Of a stretch of 64,000 nucleotides of DNA, positions 23,094-31,775 are shown one piece after another (position 1 is the stretch's first letter; each line of letters opens with the position of its first letter). The notes under the pieces are model-generated. The model was not told the origin of the DNA and ran no database searches. It saw only the letters and a list, made by a program, of their open reading frames with translations. Location: contig CANBWK010000005.1 in the NCBI GenBank assembly GCA_947373105.1, forward strand, positions 1 to 64,000, in the 5' to 3' direction. A program made the translations under genes and the position numbers. Origin of the DNA: Comamonadaceae bacterium. Its GTDB lineage: Bacteria; Pseudomonadota; Gammaproteobacteria; Burkholderiales; Burkholderiaceae_C.

Positions 23094-23816
23094 ATGACAC
23101 CACACGCTATCAAAGTTGCCTGCAGCAACTGCAATATGCGCGAACTGTGCATGCCCGTGGGGTTGAGCGAACCAGAGCTTCAGCGCATTGATGACTTGAT
23201 CGGTACGCGTCGCAAAGTCAAACGCAATGAGACTCTTTTTCGCAACGGCGAAAAGTTCAGCTCCTTGTATGCGATACGCACCGGTTTTTTCAAAACCTGC
23301 ATGGCGACAGAAGATGGCCGAGACCAAGTTACGGGTTTCCAAATGGCGGGCGAAATTATGGGCCTGGATGGCATCGTCAACGACTTCCACTCATGCGATG
23401 CGGTTGCACTGGAAGACGCCGAAGTTTGCGTCATGCCTTTTGACAAAATAGAAGAACTGTCGCGCGAAGTAACTTCTCTTCAGCACCACGTCCACAAAAT
23501 CATGAGCCGAGAAATTGTGCGTGAGCACGGTGTCATGTTGTTGCTGGGCAGCATGCGGGCCGAAGAGCGGTTGGCGGCATTTTTATTGAATCTGGTTCAA
23601 AGATTGCACGCACGTGGTTTTTCGCAGTCTGAGCTGATCCTGCGAATGACCCGCGAAGAAATCGGCAGCTATTTGGGCCTCAAGCTTGAAACCGTCAGCC
23701 GTACCTTCTCCAAATTTGTCGAAGAAGGCACCGTCGAAGTCAAACAAAGGCATGTACGGATTTTGGATACTGCGGCTCTACAGCAATTGGTAAATAACCA
23801 GCAGGCCTGTCACTGA
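23094..23816 (+). CDS. fnr: FNR-type oxygen-sensing transcriptional regulator
   Basis: 240 residues of the Crp/Fnr family. Cys10, Cys13 and Cys19 in ACSNCNMRELCM plus Cys112 (EVCVMPFD) correspond to the four 4Fe-4S ligands of E. coli FNR, so it should sense oxygen by cluster loss. The cyclic-nucleotide-like beta roll is followed by a long dimer helix and a C-terminal helix-turn-helix (REEIGSYLGLKLETVSRTFS), whose ETVSR recognition residues fit a TTGAT-N4-ATCAA target. That target occurs three times here, next to hemN, ccoN and ccoI/uspA. AAGGGG precedes the ATG. It is the likely regulator of the whole 21510-32219 region. Confidence 0.95.
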   Translation: MTPHAIKVACSNCNMRELCMPVGLSEPELQRIDDLIGTRRKVKRNETLFRNGEKFSSLYAIRTGFFKTCMATEDGRDQVTGFQMAGEIMGLDGIVNDFHSCDAVALEDAEVCVMPFDKIEELSREVTSLQHHVHKIMSREIVREHGVMLLLGSMRAEERLAAFLLNLVQRLHARGFSQSELILRMTREEIGSYLGLKLETVSRTFSKFVEEGTVEVKQRHVRILDTAALQQLVNNQQACH

Positions 23817-23855
23817 GCGCCCCTTGATGCCTTGCCCAGCTGCGGCATGCGCTCA
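23814..23855. terminator. hairpin between convergent fnr and the small membrane-protein gene
   Basis: TGAGCGC (23814-23820) pairs with GCGCTCA (23849-23855), and inside it ATGCC pairs with GGCAT next to the 3' arm. The hairpin includes both converging stop codons. There is no T-tract, so if it ends transcription it may need Rho. Modest support. Confidence 0.3.
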
Positions 23856-24143
23856 GCAATGCGTGCCTTTTGCACAGTCCGCTGGCCTTTGATCCACCGG
23901 CACGGGGCACCGATTGACTTCAAACGGTGATGCCGATAGCAGCGTGGTCAAGCCACTCGAGACCATGGCGAGAATCCAGAAAGCAAAGAAAGACAAGCTG
24001 TAAACGGCTTGGCGTGAGAGGGCAAAGGGATGGCCAAACCATTGCAGATCCTGCGGATCCACGAACGCAAAAACCAAAGCTTCCAACATACCGGCCACCA
24101 AAAAAGCCGGCCAAGCTATCCACATCATTCTTTGAGCCAGCAT
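23853..24143 (-). CDS. small two-helix membrane protein of the cco cluster
   Basis: 96 residues. Two membrane segments are visible, IAWPAFLVAGMLEALVFAFV (about 8-27) and VYSLSFFAFWILAMVSSGLT (about 44-63). A short hydrophilic tail rich in Cys and Pro ends NRCPVPVDQRPADCAKGTHC. I do not recognise a named family, but similar short proteins occur at the end of ccoNOQPG-fixH clusters in Comamonadaceae. ATG 24143 is preferred because AAAGGAA lies just upstream; a reading from 24185 adds a polar stretch. It is the last gene in the oxidase direction, so a role in oxidase assembly is possible but not shown. The four tail Cys/His residues might bind metal. Confidence 0.6.
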   Translation of the reverse strand: MLAQRMMWIAWPAFLVAGMLEALVFAFVDPQDLQWFGHPFALSRQAVYSLSFFAFWILAMVSSGLTTLLSASPFEVNRCPVPVDQRPADCAKGTHC

Positions 24144-24188
24144 GCTGTTTCCTTTTGTGTCATACCTTGTCTCCGTTGTATTCATCTG

Positions 24189-24458
24189 TCAGGGTTTGGC
24201 AGGCACCACACCCGTTGCAGCATGGTTGCGCGCTGTCATGGCAGGTGCCAAACTCGCACCGGCACCTGCTTGACTCTGTGCAGCAGACTCTGTTTCAAGC
24301 ACGGTATTGGGCGAACTCAATGCCAAATACAAAGTTATGAAACTGGCCACGACCACGACAGCAGGACCGGCAATCACCATCCACACATGGCCAAATTTCC
24401 ACCAAGGCTGTGCCACATGATCGATCGTGTTTGCAGTTGATGTTGACATTTTCGGCAT
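24189..24458 (-). CDS. FixH-like short membrane protein
   Basis: About 89 residues with one membrane segment (HVWMVIAGPAVVVVASFITL) preceded by PWWKFG. This resembles the N-terminal part of FixH/CcoH, the cbb3-oxidase assembly factor, and the gene lies right after ccoG as fixH does. Normal FixH proteins have about 150 residues with a periplasmic beta-sandwich. Here the region after the membrane segment is only about 45 residues, low in complexity (AQSQAGAGASLAPAMTARNH), so the domain is absent. Either start, 24458 or 24449, is possible. The assignment rests on position and the membrane segment. Confidence 0.6.
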   Translation of the reverse strand: MPKMSTSTANTIDHVAQPWWKFGHVWMVIAGPAVVVVASFITLYLALSSPNTVLETESAAQSQAGAGASLAPAMTARNHAATGVVPAKP

Positions 24459-24480
24459 ACTTTCAAAAATCAGGCGTCCT

Positions 24481-25932
24481 TCAGCGGGGCACCAAGAAAA
24501 CAGATTTTTCGACAATTTTTTCACTTGGCGAACTCGAGGTGATGCTGAAGTGAATCGGATGTGAGCCCGCAGCGATTGCATCGTAAGGCACTTGCAAACG
24601 TACTGAAATCCATTTGGACTCGGTCGATGCAACGATCGCCTGGTCATCGGTCACCAAGGTCAAACCCGGCACACCTTCTGCGGCAATGGTAAAGCGCTGC
24701 TCTTGCTCAGCCGCATTCATGATCTGCAAACGGTAGTTGTTCTCTATTTTTCCACCTGCCACGATACGCGCCAAGGATGCGCGATCGCGCACCACATCAA
24801 CTTTGAAGGGTGTGCGCAGGGCCAAGCTCACACCCACCGCGATCACAATGGTCCACAAAATACCGGTGTAGATCAACACACGGGGCCTGAAAATTCGGCG
24901 CACCATTTGGGCGTGCGTCCAGCCTTGCTTCATCGCATGCTGCGTAGAATATTTGACCAAGCCCCGTGGGTAGCCCATTTTGTCCATCACGACATCGCAA
25001 ACATCTGCACACGCACCGCAACCAATGCATTCGTATTGAAGACCCTTGCGAATATCAATGCCCGTGGGACATACTTGGACGCACAGCGTGCAGTCTACGC
25101 ATGCACCTAAATTCAATACACTCGCATCGACTTTTTTACTGCGTGCGCCACGCGGCTCTCCACGCTGTTCATCGTAGGTCACGATCAATGTGTCTTTGTC
25201 AAACATGGCACTCTGAAACCGTGCATAAGGGCACATGTACTTGCACACTTGCTCACGCATAAAGCCTGCGTTACCGTAAGTGGCAAAGCCATAAAAGAAG
25301 ACCCAAAAAACTTCCCAAGACGACATACGGCCTAAGAAAAATTCCATCCCCAAGTCACGTATGGGCGTGAAGTAGCCCACAAAAGTAAAACCCGTCCACA
25401 TAGATAAGCTGATCCACAAGAAATGTTTGTACCATTTTTTGACCAGTTTCTCGAGTGACATGGACGAATCATCCAGGCGGATACGGGCGGTGCGATCCCC
25501 TTCGACCTTGCGTTCGATCCACATGAAAATTTCGCTGTAAACCGTCTGTGGGCAGGCATAGCCGCACCACAAGCGGCCCGCTACCGCTGTAAACAAAAAC
25601 AAGGACAGTGCGGAGATCACAAGCAAGGCGGTCAGATAGATAAAGTCTTGCGGATACAAGACAATGCCAAAAATGTAAAACCGCCGTGCACCCAAATCGA
25701 AAAGAACCGCTTGACGCTGTCCCCATTCGAACCAGGGTAGGCCGTAAAAAACAAGTTGCGTGATCAACACCATCACCCAACGCCACTTGGCAAACAAGCC
25801 CGTGACGCTGCGTGGATAGATTTTTTGATGCGCTATATACAGCGAATTTAATTCGTCTGTATCCTCCTCGACCGTCATTGCCAAAGGATGAATGGGAATG
25901 ATCTTCGGTACAGATCCAGAGTTTTTTTTCAA
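24481..25932 (-). CDS. ccoG: cbb3 oxidase accessory protein CcoG (FixG)
   Basis: 483 residues, a membrane-bound polyferredoxin needed for copper delivery to cbb3 oxidase. Membrane segments include VMVLITQLVFYGLPWFEW and FIYLTALLVISALSLFLF. The conserved GRLWCGYACPQTVYSEIFMW and CKYMCPYARFQ follow, then two 4Fe-4S motifs (CVDCTLCVQVCPTG and CIGCGACADVCD) and a C-terminal Ig-like domain. An in-frame stop lies six codons upstream, and the only usable start that keeps the family KIIPIH segment is a TTG at 25932; the first ATG (25878) would drop it. It follows ccoP by 27 bases in the cco operon. Confidence 0.93.
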   Translation of the reverse strand: MKKNSGSVPKIIPIHPLAMTVEEDTDELNSLYIAHQKIYPRSVTGLFAKWRWVMVLITQLVFYGLPWFEWGQRQAVLFDLGARRFYIFGIVLYPQDFIYLTALLVISALSLFLFTAVAGRLWCGYACPQTVYSEIFMWIERKVEGDRTARIRLDDSSMSLEKLVKKWYKHFLWISLSMWTGFTFVGYFTPIRDLGMEFFLGRMSSWEVFWVFFYGFATYGNAGFMREQVCKYMCPYARFQSAMFDKDTLIVTYDEQRGEPRGARSKKVDASVLNLGACVDCTLCVQVCPTGIDIRKGLQYECIGCGACADVCDVVMDKMGYPRGLVKYSTQHAMKQGWTHAQMVRRIFRPRVLIYTGILWTIVIAVGVSLALRTPFKVDVVRDRASLARIVAGGKIENNYRLQIMNAAEQEQRFTIAAEGVPGLTLVTDDQAIVASTESKWISVRLQVPYDAIAAGSHPIHFSITSSSPSEKIVEKSVFLVPR

Positions 25933-25959
25933 GCCGTTATCAATTCAACAAGTATCAAT

Positions 25960-26889
25960 TTATTTCGCAGCAGGCGCAACCGCAGCGGGACCTTTGTTGG
26001 ACAAACCCCAGACGTAGGACGCCAGAACATGAATTTGCCCATCGGTCAATTTGTCTGCTTGTGCTGGCATCTGATTTATCTTGCCATTGTTGATTTTGTC
26101 CACAATAGCGGCCTCCCCCCAACCATGCAACCAGATGTCGTCGGTCAAATTAGGGGCCCCCAAGGCTTGATTGCCTTTGCCATCCATGCCATGGCAGGCG
26201 GCGCAGGCACCAAACTTGGATTTACCCAATGAAGCGCGCAGCGAATCGTTCGGACTGCCGGACAGGCTGAGCACATAATGCGCCACATTACGGACATCGT
26301 CAGGTGTGCCGACAGCCGCCGCCATAGGCGGCATCTGTCCGATGCGACCTTTCGTTAAGCTTTCCTTGATCTTGTCGGGCGTGCCACCGTGCAACCAATC
26401 GGCATCTGTCAAATTCGGAAAGCCTTTGCTACCCCGCGCATCGGAGCCATGGCACTGGGAACAGTTGTTCATGAACAAGCGATCACCAATGGCCATGGCT
26501 TGTGGGTCCTTGGCCACGTCTTCGGGCGGCATGCCAGCAAAGCGCGCATAGATGGGCTCTACCTCTTTGTTGCCTTTAGCCACTTCGGCCTGGTACTGCC
26601 CAATGGATGTCCAACCGAGTTGGCCAGCAAAGTTACCCAGGCCAGGGTACAAAGCCAAGTACATCAAAGAAAACACGATGGTGATGATGAACAAGCCGAC
26701 CCACCAACGGGGCAGTGGATTGTTCATTTCGCGCAGATCGCCATCCCACACGTGACCGGTGGTGTTGTCATTGGCCGTCATGGCTTTGGCTTTGCCGCTG
26801 AACCACAGCAGCAGCAAACAGGCAAAGATGCCAACCAGCGAAATGCCAGCCACATACATTGACCAGAAATTGCTTGTGAAGTCACTCAT
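25960..26889 (-). CDS. ccoP: cbb3-type cytochrome c oxidase subunit III
   Basis: 309 residues. Two membrane segments near the N-terminus (GISLVGIFACLLLLWFSG and VGLFIITIVFSLMYLALYPG) are followed by a periplasmic part with two c-haem motifs, CSQCHG (about residue 137) and CAACHG (about 231), each with a later Met ligand (GQMPPMAAAV; NQMPAQADKL). It passes electrons from soluble cytochromes to subunits CcoO and CcoN. AGGAATCGAA precedes the ATG. The order ccoN-O-Q-P is the standard one. The enzyme is a high-affinity proton-pumping oxidase used under low oxygen. Confidence 0.97.
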   Translation of the reverse strand: MSDFTSNFWSMYVAGISLVGIFACLLLLWFSGKAKAMTANDNTTGHVWDGDLREMNNPLPRWWVGLFIITIVFSLMYLALYPGLGNFAGQLGWTSIGQYQAEVAKGNKEVEPIYARFAGMPPEDVAKDPQAMAIGDRLFMNNCSQCHGSDARGSKGFPNLTDADWLHGGTPDKIKESLTKGRIGQMPPMAAAVGTPDDVRNVAHYVLSLSGSPNDSLRASLGKSKFGACAACHGMDGKGNQALGAPNLTDDIWLHGWGEAAIVDKINNGKINQMPAQADKLTDGQIHVLASYVWGLSNKGPAAVAPAAK

Positions 26890-26925
26890 TTCGATTCCTT
26901 TTTATATTCATTTCGCAAGACCACC

Positions 26926-27066
26926 TCAGTCGTCTTGGCGGAAAGGCAATTGGGCCGCTTCGTCAAATGCCGCTTGATTGCGGCGCGACCAAGCCCAGGT
27001 CACGATCCCGATGAACACCACAAAGGTGACCACTGTGACCAAGGCGCGCAGGGTATTGATGTCCAC
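26926..27066 (-). CDS. ccoQ: cbb3-type oxidase subunit CcoQ
   Basis: 46 residues beginning at a GTG (27066), with GGAG five bases upstream. One membrane segment, LRALVTVVTFVVFIGIVTWA, is followed by SRRNQAAFDEAAQLPF and an acidic end. Size, topology and place between ccoO and ccoP identify it as CcoQ (FixQ), which stabilises the assembled oxidase. It is easily missed because of its length and GTG start. The gap to ccoO is 9 bases. Confidence 0.9.
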   Translation of the reverse strand: MDINTLRALVTVVTFVVFIGIVTWAWSRRNQAAFDEAAQLPFRQDD

Positions 27067-27075
27067 GGTCACTCC

Positions 27076-27705
27076 TTATTTGCGGTGAATGCCTAAAACC
27101 TGCAGGTAAGCGATGACCGCATCCAACTCGTTCTTGCCTTTGACGTCGTCAGAGGCTTTGGCGATTTCTTCATCTGAATAAGGGGCGCCCAAAGTGCGCA
27201 GTCCTTTCATGTGCACGGCTAAGCTGTCTGCATCTACAGGACTCTTTTCCAACCAGGAATAAGCGGGCATGTTTGACTCCGGCACCACATCGCGTGGATT
27301 CACCAAATGAATGCGATGCCATTCATCGCTGTACTTACCACCCACCCTGGCAAGGTCAGGGCCCGTGCGCTTGCTGCCCCATTGGAAAGGGTGGTCATAC
27401 ACCGACTCACCTGCGACGGAGTAAGGTCCGTAGCGCAAAGTTTCGGCACGGAAAGGACGGATCATCTGCGAGTGGCAGTTGTAACAACCTTCACGCACAT
27501 AAATATCCCGGCCAAGCACCTGCAAGGCGGTGTAGGGCTTGAGGCCCGGAATCGGTTCGGTCGTCGACTTTTGAAAGAACAAAGGCACGATTTCGACCAA
27601 GCCACCAAACAAGAGAACCAAGAGGATCAAGACGATCATCAAGAAGTTGCTGGTTTCGATCTTTTCATGGGACAGACCGCTGCCTGTTTTATTGTTATCT
27701 GACAT
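27076..27705 (-). CDS. ccoO: cbb3-type cytochrome c oxidase subunit II
   Basis: 209 residues: one N-terminal membrane anchor ([20 protein letters not shown]), then a periplasmic c-type cytochrome domain with haem motif CYNCH in [16 protein letters not shown] and Met ligand in [10 protein letters not shown]. It carries electrons between CcoP and the binuclear centre in CcoN. The ATG at 27705 is right: AAGGAG lies eight bases upstream, whereas the in-frame GTG at 27714 overlaps that ribosome-binding site. It follows ccoN by 12 bases. Confidence 0.97.
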   Translation of the reverse strand: MSDNNKTGSGLSHEKIETSNFLMIVLILLVLLFGGLVEIVPLFFQKSTTEPIPGLKPYTALQVLGRDIYVREGCYNCHSQMIRPFRAETLRYGPYSVAGESVYDHPFQWGSKRTGPDLARVGGKYSDEWHRIHLVNPRDVVPESNMPAYSWLEKSPVDADSLAVHMKGLRTLGAPYSDEEIAKASDDVKGKNELDAVIAYLQVLGIHRK

Positions 27706-27717
27706 TTTGGTCACTCC

Positions 27718-29154
27718 TTAAGCGTGTGCGGTGAGAACGGGAATCTGGACATCCACAGCACGACCCGTTGTTGCAGTTTTGAGTGTGTTCCAGAGCATCA
27801 GCACCATGCCACCAAGGTACAAGAGGCCTCCAATCAAGCGCAACACATAGAAGGGGAAGGTGGCTTTGACGGATTCAACAAAGGTGTATGTCAAGGTGCC
27901 GTCTGCGTTGACAGCGCGCCACATCAGGCCTTGCATGACACCGGCGATCCACATGGCTGCGATGTAAATCACAATGCCAATCGTGGCCGCCCAGAAGTGA
28001 ATTTCAATGGCCTTGACGCTGTACATCTGCTTTTTGCCAAAGAGGCGCGGAATCAGGTAATACATAGAGCCCATGGTCACCAGCCCCACCCAACCCAAGG
28101 CGCCCGAGTGCACATGGCCCACGGTCCAATCGGTGTAATGCGATAAAGCATTGACTGTTTTAATGGACATCATCGGACCTTCGAAGGTCGACATGCCGTA
28201 GAAAGACAGCGACACGATCAAGAATCGCAAGATCGGGTCATCACGCAACTTGTGCCATGCGCCAGACAGGGTCATGACACCATTGATCATGCCGCCCCAG
28301 CTGGGCGCCAACAAAATCAGAGAAAACACCATGCCTACGGACTGGGTCCAATCTGGCAAGGCGGTGTAGTGAAGGTGGTGAGGGCCTGCCCACATGTAGG
28401 TAAAAATCAAAGCCCAGAAGTGAACGATCGACAAGCGGTACGAGTAAACAGGACGCTCAGCTTGCTTGGGGATGAAGTAGTACATCATCCCCAAAAAGCC
28501 TGCCGTCAAAAAGAAACCGACTGCATTGTGGCCATACCACCATTGCACCATCGCATCTTGCACACCGGCATAGGCCGAATAGGATTTCATCCAACCCACG
28601 GGCAAAGCCGCGCTGTTGACCAAGTGCAGCAGGGCTACCGCGATGATGAAGGCACCAAAGAACCAATTCGCAACGTAAATGTGACGCACCTTGCGGGTGC
28701 CCAAAGTGCCAAAGAATACGATGGCGAAACTCACCCAAACCAAAGTGATCAGAATGTCGATAGGCCATTCAAGCTCTGCATATTCTTTGCCACTGGTGTA
28801 GCCCATAGGCAATGAAATGGCGGCCAGCACAATCACCAGCTGCCATCCCCAAAAGGTGAAAGCGGCCAATTTATCGCCGAACAGACGCACATTGCAGGTG
28901 CGCTGCGCCACGTAGTACGCGCTGGCAAACAAGCCGCATCCGCCGAATGCAAAAATCACGGCGTTGGTATGCAAGGGTCGCAAGCGACCGTAGCTCAACC
29001 AAGAAATACCGAAGTTCAGTTCAGGCCATGTCAACTGGGCAGCGATGATCACCCCCACCAACATGCCCACAACGCCCCAGACCACCGTCATGATGGCGAA
29101 CTGCCGAACAACGGTGTCGTTGTAGACAGTGGCTTGCGCATTGGCAAATTTCAT
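27718..29154 (-). CDS. ccoN: cbb3-type cytochrome c oxidase subunit I
   Basis: 478 residues and about 12 membrane segments of a C-type haem-copper oxidase. Haem and copper ligands are visible: [13 protein letters not shown] (low-spin haem His), [13 protein letters not shown] (CuB His), [13 protein letters not shown] (two further CuB His) and [16 protein letters not shown] (haem His pair). It reduces oxygen to water with proton pumping. The ATG at 29154 is favoured over a GTG at 29160 because AGAGG lies at proper spacing. An FNR box at 29212-29225 with a CATACT -10 box (29184-29189) predicts a start at about 29177 and a 23-base leader. Confidence 0.97.
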   Translation of the reverse strand: MKFANAQATVYNDTVVRQFAIMTVVWGVVGMLVGVIIAAQLTWPELNFGISWLSYGRLRPLHTNAVIFAFGGCGLFASAYYVAQRTCNVRLFGDKLAAFTFWGWQLVIVLAAISLPMGYTSGKEYAELEWPIDILITLVWVSFAIVFFGTLGTRKVRHIYVANWFFGAFIIAVALLHLVNSAALPVGWMKSYSAYAGVQDAMVQWWYGHNAVGFFLTAGFLGMMYYFIPKQAERPVYSYRLSIVHFWALIFTYMWAGPHHLHYTALPDWTQSVGMVFSLILLAPSWGGMINGVMTLSGAWHKLRDDPILRFLIVSLSFYGMSTFEGPMMSIKTVNALSHYTDWTVGHVHSGALGWVGLVTMGSMYYLIPRLFGKKQMYSVKAIEIHFWAATIGIVIYIAAMWIAGVMQGLMWRAVNADGTLTYTFVESVKATFPFYVLRLIGGLLYLGGMVLMLWNTLKTATTGRAVDVQIPVLTAHA

Positions 29155-29211
29155 TTTCACCTCTTCTTGAAAAATTCAAGTTGAGTATGGGCAGCTTACA
29201 AAATCTAATTC

Positions 29212-29225
29212 TTGATGTAGATCAA
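29212..29225. promoter_or_regulatory. perfect FNR box upstream of ccoN
   Basis: TTGATGTAGATCAA fits TTGAT-N4-ATCAA at every fixed position. Its centre (29218.5) is 32 bases from the centre of the minus-strand -10 box CATACT (29184-29189), the spacing of a class II FNR-activated promoter. It covers the last four bases of the ccoS gene, including its stop codon, so the ccoN promoter is embedded in the end of ccoS. This allows ccoNOQP to be boosted separately from ccoIS. Confidence 0.88.
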
Positions 29226-29359
29226 TCGCCACGCAGAATTCGCTCACCTTCCGCCTCAATGTCTTCAAATTGACCACGGTGAATGGCCCACCATAAACCC
29301 GCCAAAATGACAAAAACGAGGGCTACCGACAATGGAATTAATAAAAACAAAATATCCAT
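29222..29359 (-). CDS. ccoS: cbb3 oxidase maturation protein CcoS
   Basis: 45 residues: MDILFLLIPLSVALVFVILA forms one membrane segment, followed by GLWWAIHRGQFEDIEAEGER. This is the standard CcoS (FixS) pattern, in which the segment ending WAxxxGQFDDxE is diagnostic. CcoS is needed to insert haem b and copper into CcoN. It lies 3 bases after ccoI and ahead of ccoN. Its stop codon lies inside an FNR box serving ccoN. It is too short for most gene finders. Confidence 0.93.
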   Translation of the reverse strand: MDILFLLIPLSVALVFVILAGLWWAIHRGQFEDIEAEGERILRGD

Positions 29360-29362
29360 AGA

Positions 29363-31666
29363 TCAAACCTTCAAGTAATCATTCAACTCAGTTGATAAAC
29401 GCAGGGCATTGAACACGACACACAACGAGCTGAATGCCATGCCCAAACCAGCCAGCCAAGCCGGCAACCAACCCAAGATCGCCACAGGGACACAAGCAGC
29501 GTTGTAAATGGCCGCCCAAGCCAAGTTTTGATGGACCACGCGCAGGGTCAAACGACTGCGTGCCCAAACAGAAACCAAAACGCCCAACTGGGCACCCAGC
29601 AGCACGAAATCAGCCTTGGATTGGGCCAACGGAACGGCTTGCCCCAAGGCAAATGAGACGTTGGCACCCGCCAGAATAGGACCGTCGTTGAGCCCATCGC
29701 CGACCATGGCGACTTGGTGGCCTTGCGCTTGGAGCCCTTGAAGTGCAGCCAATTTATCTTGCGGGCTGCAGCCCCCTCTTGCATCGGTAATTCCTACCAT
29801 GCTCGCGACTTTTTGCACCGCTGCGTCGCCATCACCAGACAACAGCATCACATGCAATCCCTGGTTTATGAAGGCCTGTACCGTTTCTCGGGCATCGCTG
29901 CGAATTTCTTCTTGCAATTCAAAGGTGGCGAGCCATCCTGTTTCATCGGCCAGCACGGCACGCAAAGCCAGAGATGCAGTTAAATTGACTCCGCAAAAGC
30001 GCCCGGAACCCAATCGCAACTTGCCGGTCGGCACCCTTAAGTTGGGCTGAGTAACAGGGCTCATCAGCCCTTCAACGCCCTCTCCTGCTATTTCTTGCAT
30101 CTGACTCACTTGCAGTGACTCCCATGCTGCCAGTTGATCAGTCTTTGAAGCCTCTTGGCGCGAGGCTGAACTGATAGCGCGCGACACAGGGTGCAAAGAG
30201 TGCCGCGCCAATGCACCGGCCCAAAACAAAGCCTGCGCAGGGCTTAGACCTTCTCGGGTTTGAACGGCGGCCAGCGCAAAAGCATCCTGGGTCAGGGTGC
30301 CCGTTTTATCAAACACCACGGTATCCACCGAGGCCAAAGCTTGCAGGCCCTGTAACTTGCGCACCAAAACACCACCGCGTGCCAGGGCTCCTGCACTGGC
30401 CAACATGGCCGCAGGAGTAGCCAATGACAAAGCACAAGGACAGGTCACTATCAAAACCGCGACCGCTACCATCAGCGCATGGGCCGGGCTTTGCGGCCAC
30501 CAGTAAATGGCAGCACCCAATGACGCCATCAACACAAACCCTAAAAATGGCTTGGCCCACCGATCCGCCACCATGGCGATCTCGGGTTTAGACACAGAAG
30601 CACTTTCCATCAATGCCACGATGTGCGCAAATCGTGTCGCCGCGCCCACCTGAGTGACACGCACCTGAATCGGTGCTGAAAGGTTGTGACTGCCCGCAAT
30701 CACGTCGCTGCCCAACCCGCGAGATAAGGGGCGCGATTCACCGGTCAGCAAGGCTTCATCTACCTGCGAAAGGCCATCAATCACTTTGCCATCGGCAGCA
30801 ATCGCTTCACCGGGCAAGATCAACAGCACATCCCCGACGACCAAACGACGAATGGCTATGCGCTCCCAAAGCCCGTTGGTTGTCTTCCTGTTGACGCTGC
30901 TGGGGAGCCGGTTCATGACCGCTTCCAAAGCGCCCGCAGTTCGATTGCGCAAACGCAATTCGAGCCAACGACCGGTCAACAAGAAAAAAACGAACATGGT
31001 CAGGGAGTCGAAATAAACCTCACCACCAAAAGGTCCTGCAGGCTCAAACGTACCTAAAGAGCTCACGATGAAAGTAACTGCAATACCGATGGCCACTGGC
31101 AAATCCATGCTGACTCGGCGTTGACTCACATCACGCCAGGCACTGGCAAAGAAGGGCCGACATGAGAAAAACATCACTGGCAAGGACAGGACCCAAGAAG
31201 CCCACCGCAATAATTGAACCATCTCTGGCGTGATGTCGCCCGGTTTGGACAGGTAGGCAGGCGTGACATACATCATCACTTGCATCATGCAAAGGCCCGC
31301 AACACTCCAGCGCCATAACAGTTGCCGCGCATCTGAGCGCCGCTGTTCATTGGCCAACGCGTCATTGGCGGGGACAACTTTGTAACCGGCCTTTTCGGCT
31401 GCCGCCATCCATTCAGATGGACGCGTTTGGGCATCCGTCCATTCAACCAAACCGCGGTGACTGGCCGCACTGACCTGCACAGCACCAACGCCAGGCACCG
31501 CCTTGAGCGCGTCTTCAATGTGGATGGCGCAAGCAGCGCAATGCATGCCTTCAAACACCACACTGGATTGCCACACATGCGATTGCTGACGCACTGACTG
31601 GCTGAATGCCGACCACTCCTGGGGATCATCGAATAAAGACAAGGGGGCGACAGCGGTGAACAACAT
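29363..31666 (-). CDS. ccoI: copper-exporting P1B-type ATPase CcoI (FixI)
   Basis: About 767 residues. One heavy-metal-associated domain has EGMHCAACAIHIEDAL (Cys43, Cys46). Then come the transmembrane helices, the actuator LTGES, the metal-site CPCALSLATPAAM, the phosphorylation motif DKTGTLT and the hinge MVGDGLNDGP. It supplies copper for cbb3 oxidase assembly. It lacks the extra N-terminal Cys-rich (ATPase-cat_bd) domain that many FixI proteins have. Start uncertain: ATG 31666 has almost no ribosome-binding site. A TTG at 31699 is in frame but sits beside the FNR box at 31701-31714. If FNR acts here at class II spacing, transcription would begin at about 31666 and the message would be leaderless. 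Confidence 0.92.
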   Translation of the reverse strand: MLFTAVAPLSLFDDPQEWSAFSQSVRQQSHVWQSSVVFEGMHCAACAIHIEDALKAVPGVGAVQVSAASHRGLVEWTDAQTRPSEWMAAAEKAGYKVVPANDALANEQRRSDARQLLWRWSVAGLCMMQVMMYVTPAYLSKPGDITPEMVQLLRWASWVLSLPVMFFSCRPFFASAWRDVSQRRVSMDLPVAIGIAVTFIVSSLGTFEPAGPFGGEVYFDSLTMFVFFLLTGRWLELRLRNRTAGALEAVMNRLPSSVNRKTTNGLWERIAIRRLVVGDVLLILPGEAIAADGKVIDGLSQVDEALLTGESRPLSRGLGSDVIAGSHNLSAPIQVRVTQVGAATRFAHIVALMESASVSKPEIAMVADRWAKPFLGFVLMASLGAAIYWWPQSPAHALMVAVAVLIVTCPCALSLATPAAMLASAGALARGGVLVRKLQGLQALASVDTVVFDKTGTLTQDAFALAAVQTREGLSPAQALFWAGALARHSLHPVSRAISSASRQEASKTDQLAAWESLQVSQMQEIAGEGVEGLMSPVTQPNLRVPTGKLRLGSGRFCGVNLTASLALRAVLADETGWLATFELQEEIRSDARETVQAFINQGLHVMLLSGDGDAAVQKVASMVGITDARGGCSPQDKLAALQGLQAQGHQVAMVGDGLNDGPILAGANVSFALGQAVPLAQSKADFVLLGAQLGVLVSVWARSRLTLRVVHQNLAWAAIYNAACVPVAILGWLPAWLAGLGMAFSSLCVVFNALRLSTELNDYLKV

Positions 31667-31700
31667 CGGCTCACGATAAATGAAAACACTTGACTGCAAC

Positions 31701-31714
31701 TTGATCTAAGTCAA
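31701..31714. promoter_or_regulatory. FNR box between ccoI and uspA
   Basis: TTGATCTAAGTCAA matches the FNR consensus at 9 of 10 positions. It is 31 bases from a plus-strand -10 box TAACCT (31736-31741), which predicts uspA transcription from about 31748. It is 32 bases from a minus-strand TATCGT (31673-31678), which would start ccoI transcription at about 31666. One near-symmetric site may therefore serve two class II promoters facing away from each other. Confidence 0.8.
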
Positions 31715-31775
31715 GACGCAAGTTGTCTACAGGCGTAACCTGAAGTTTCTCTCATAACTTTCCAAGGAGATTTGC

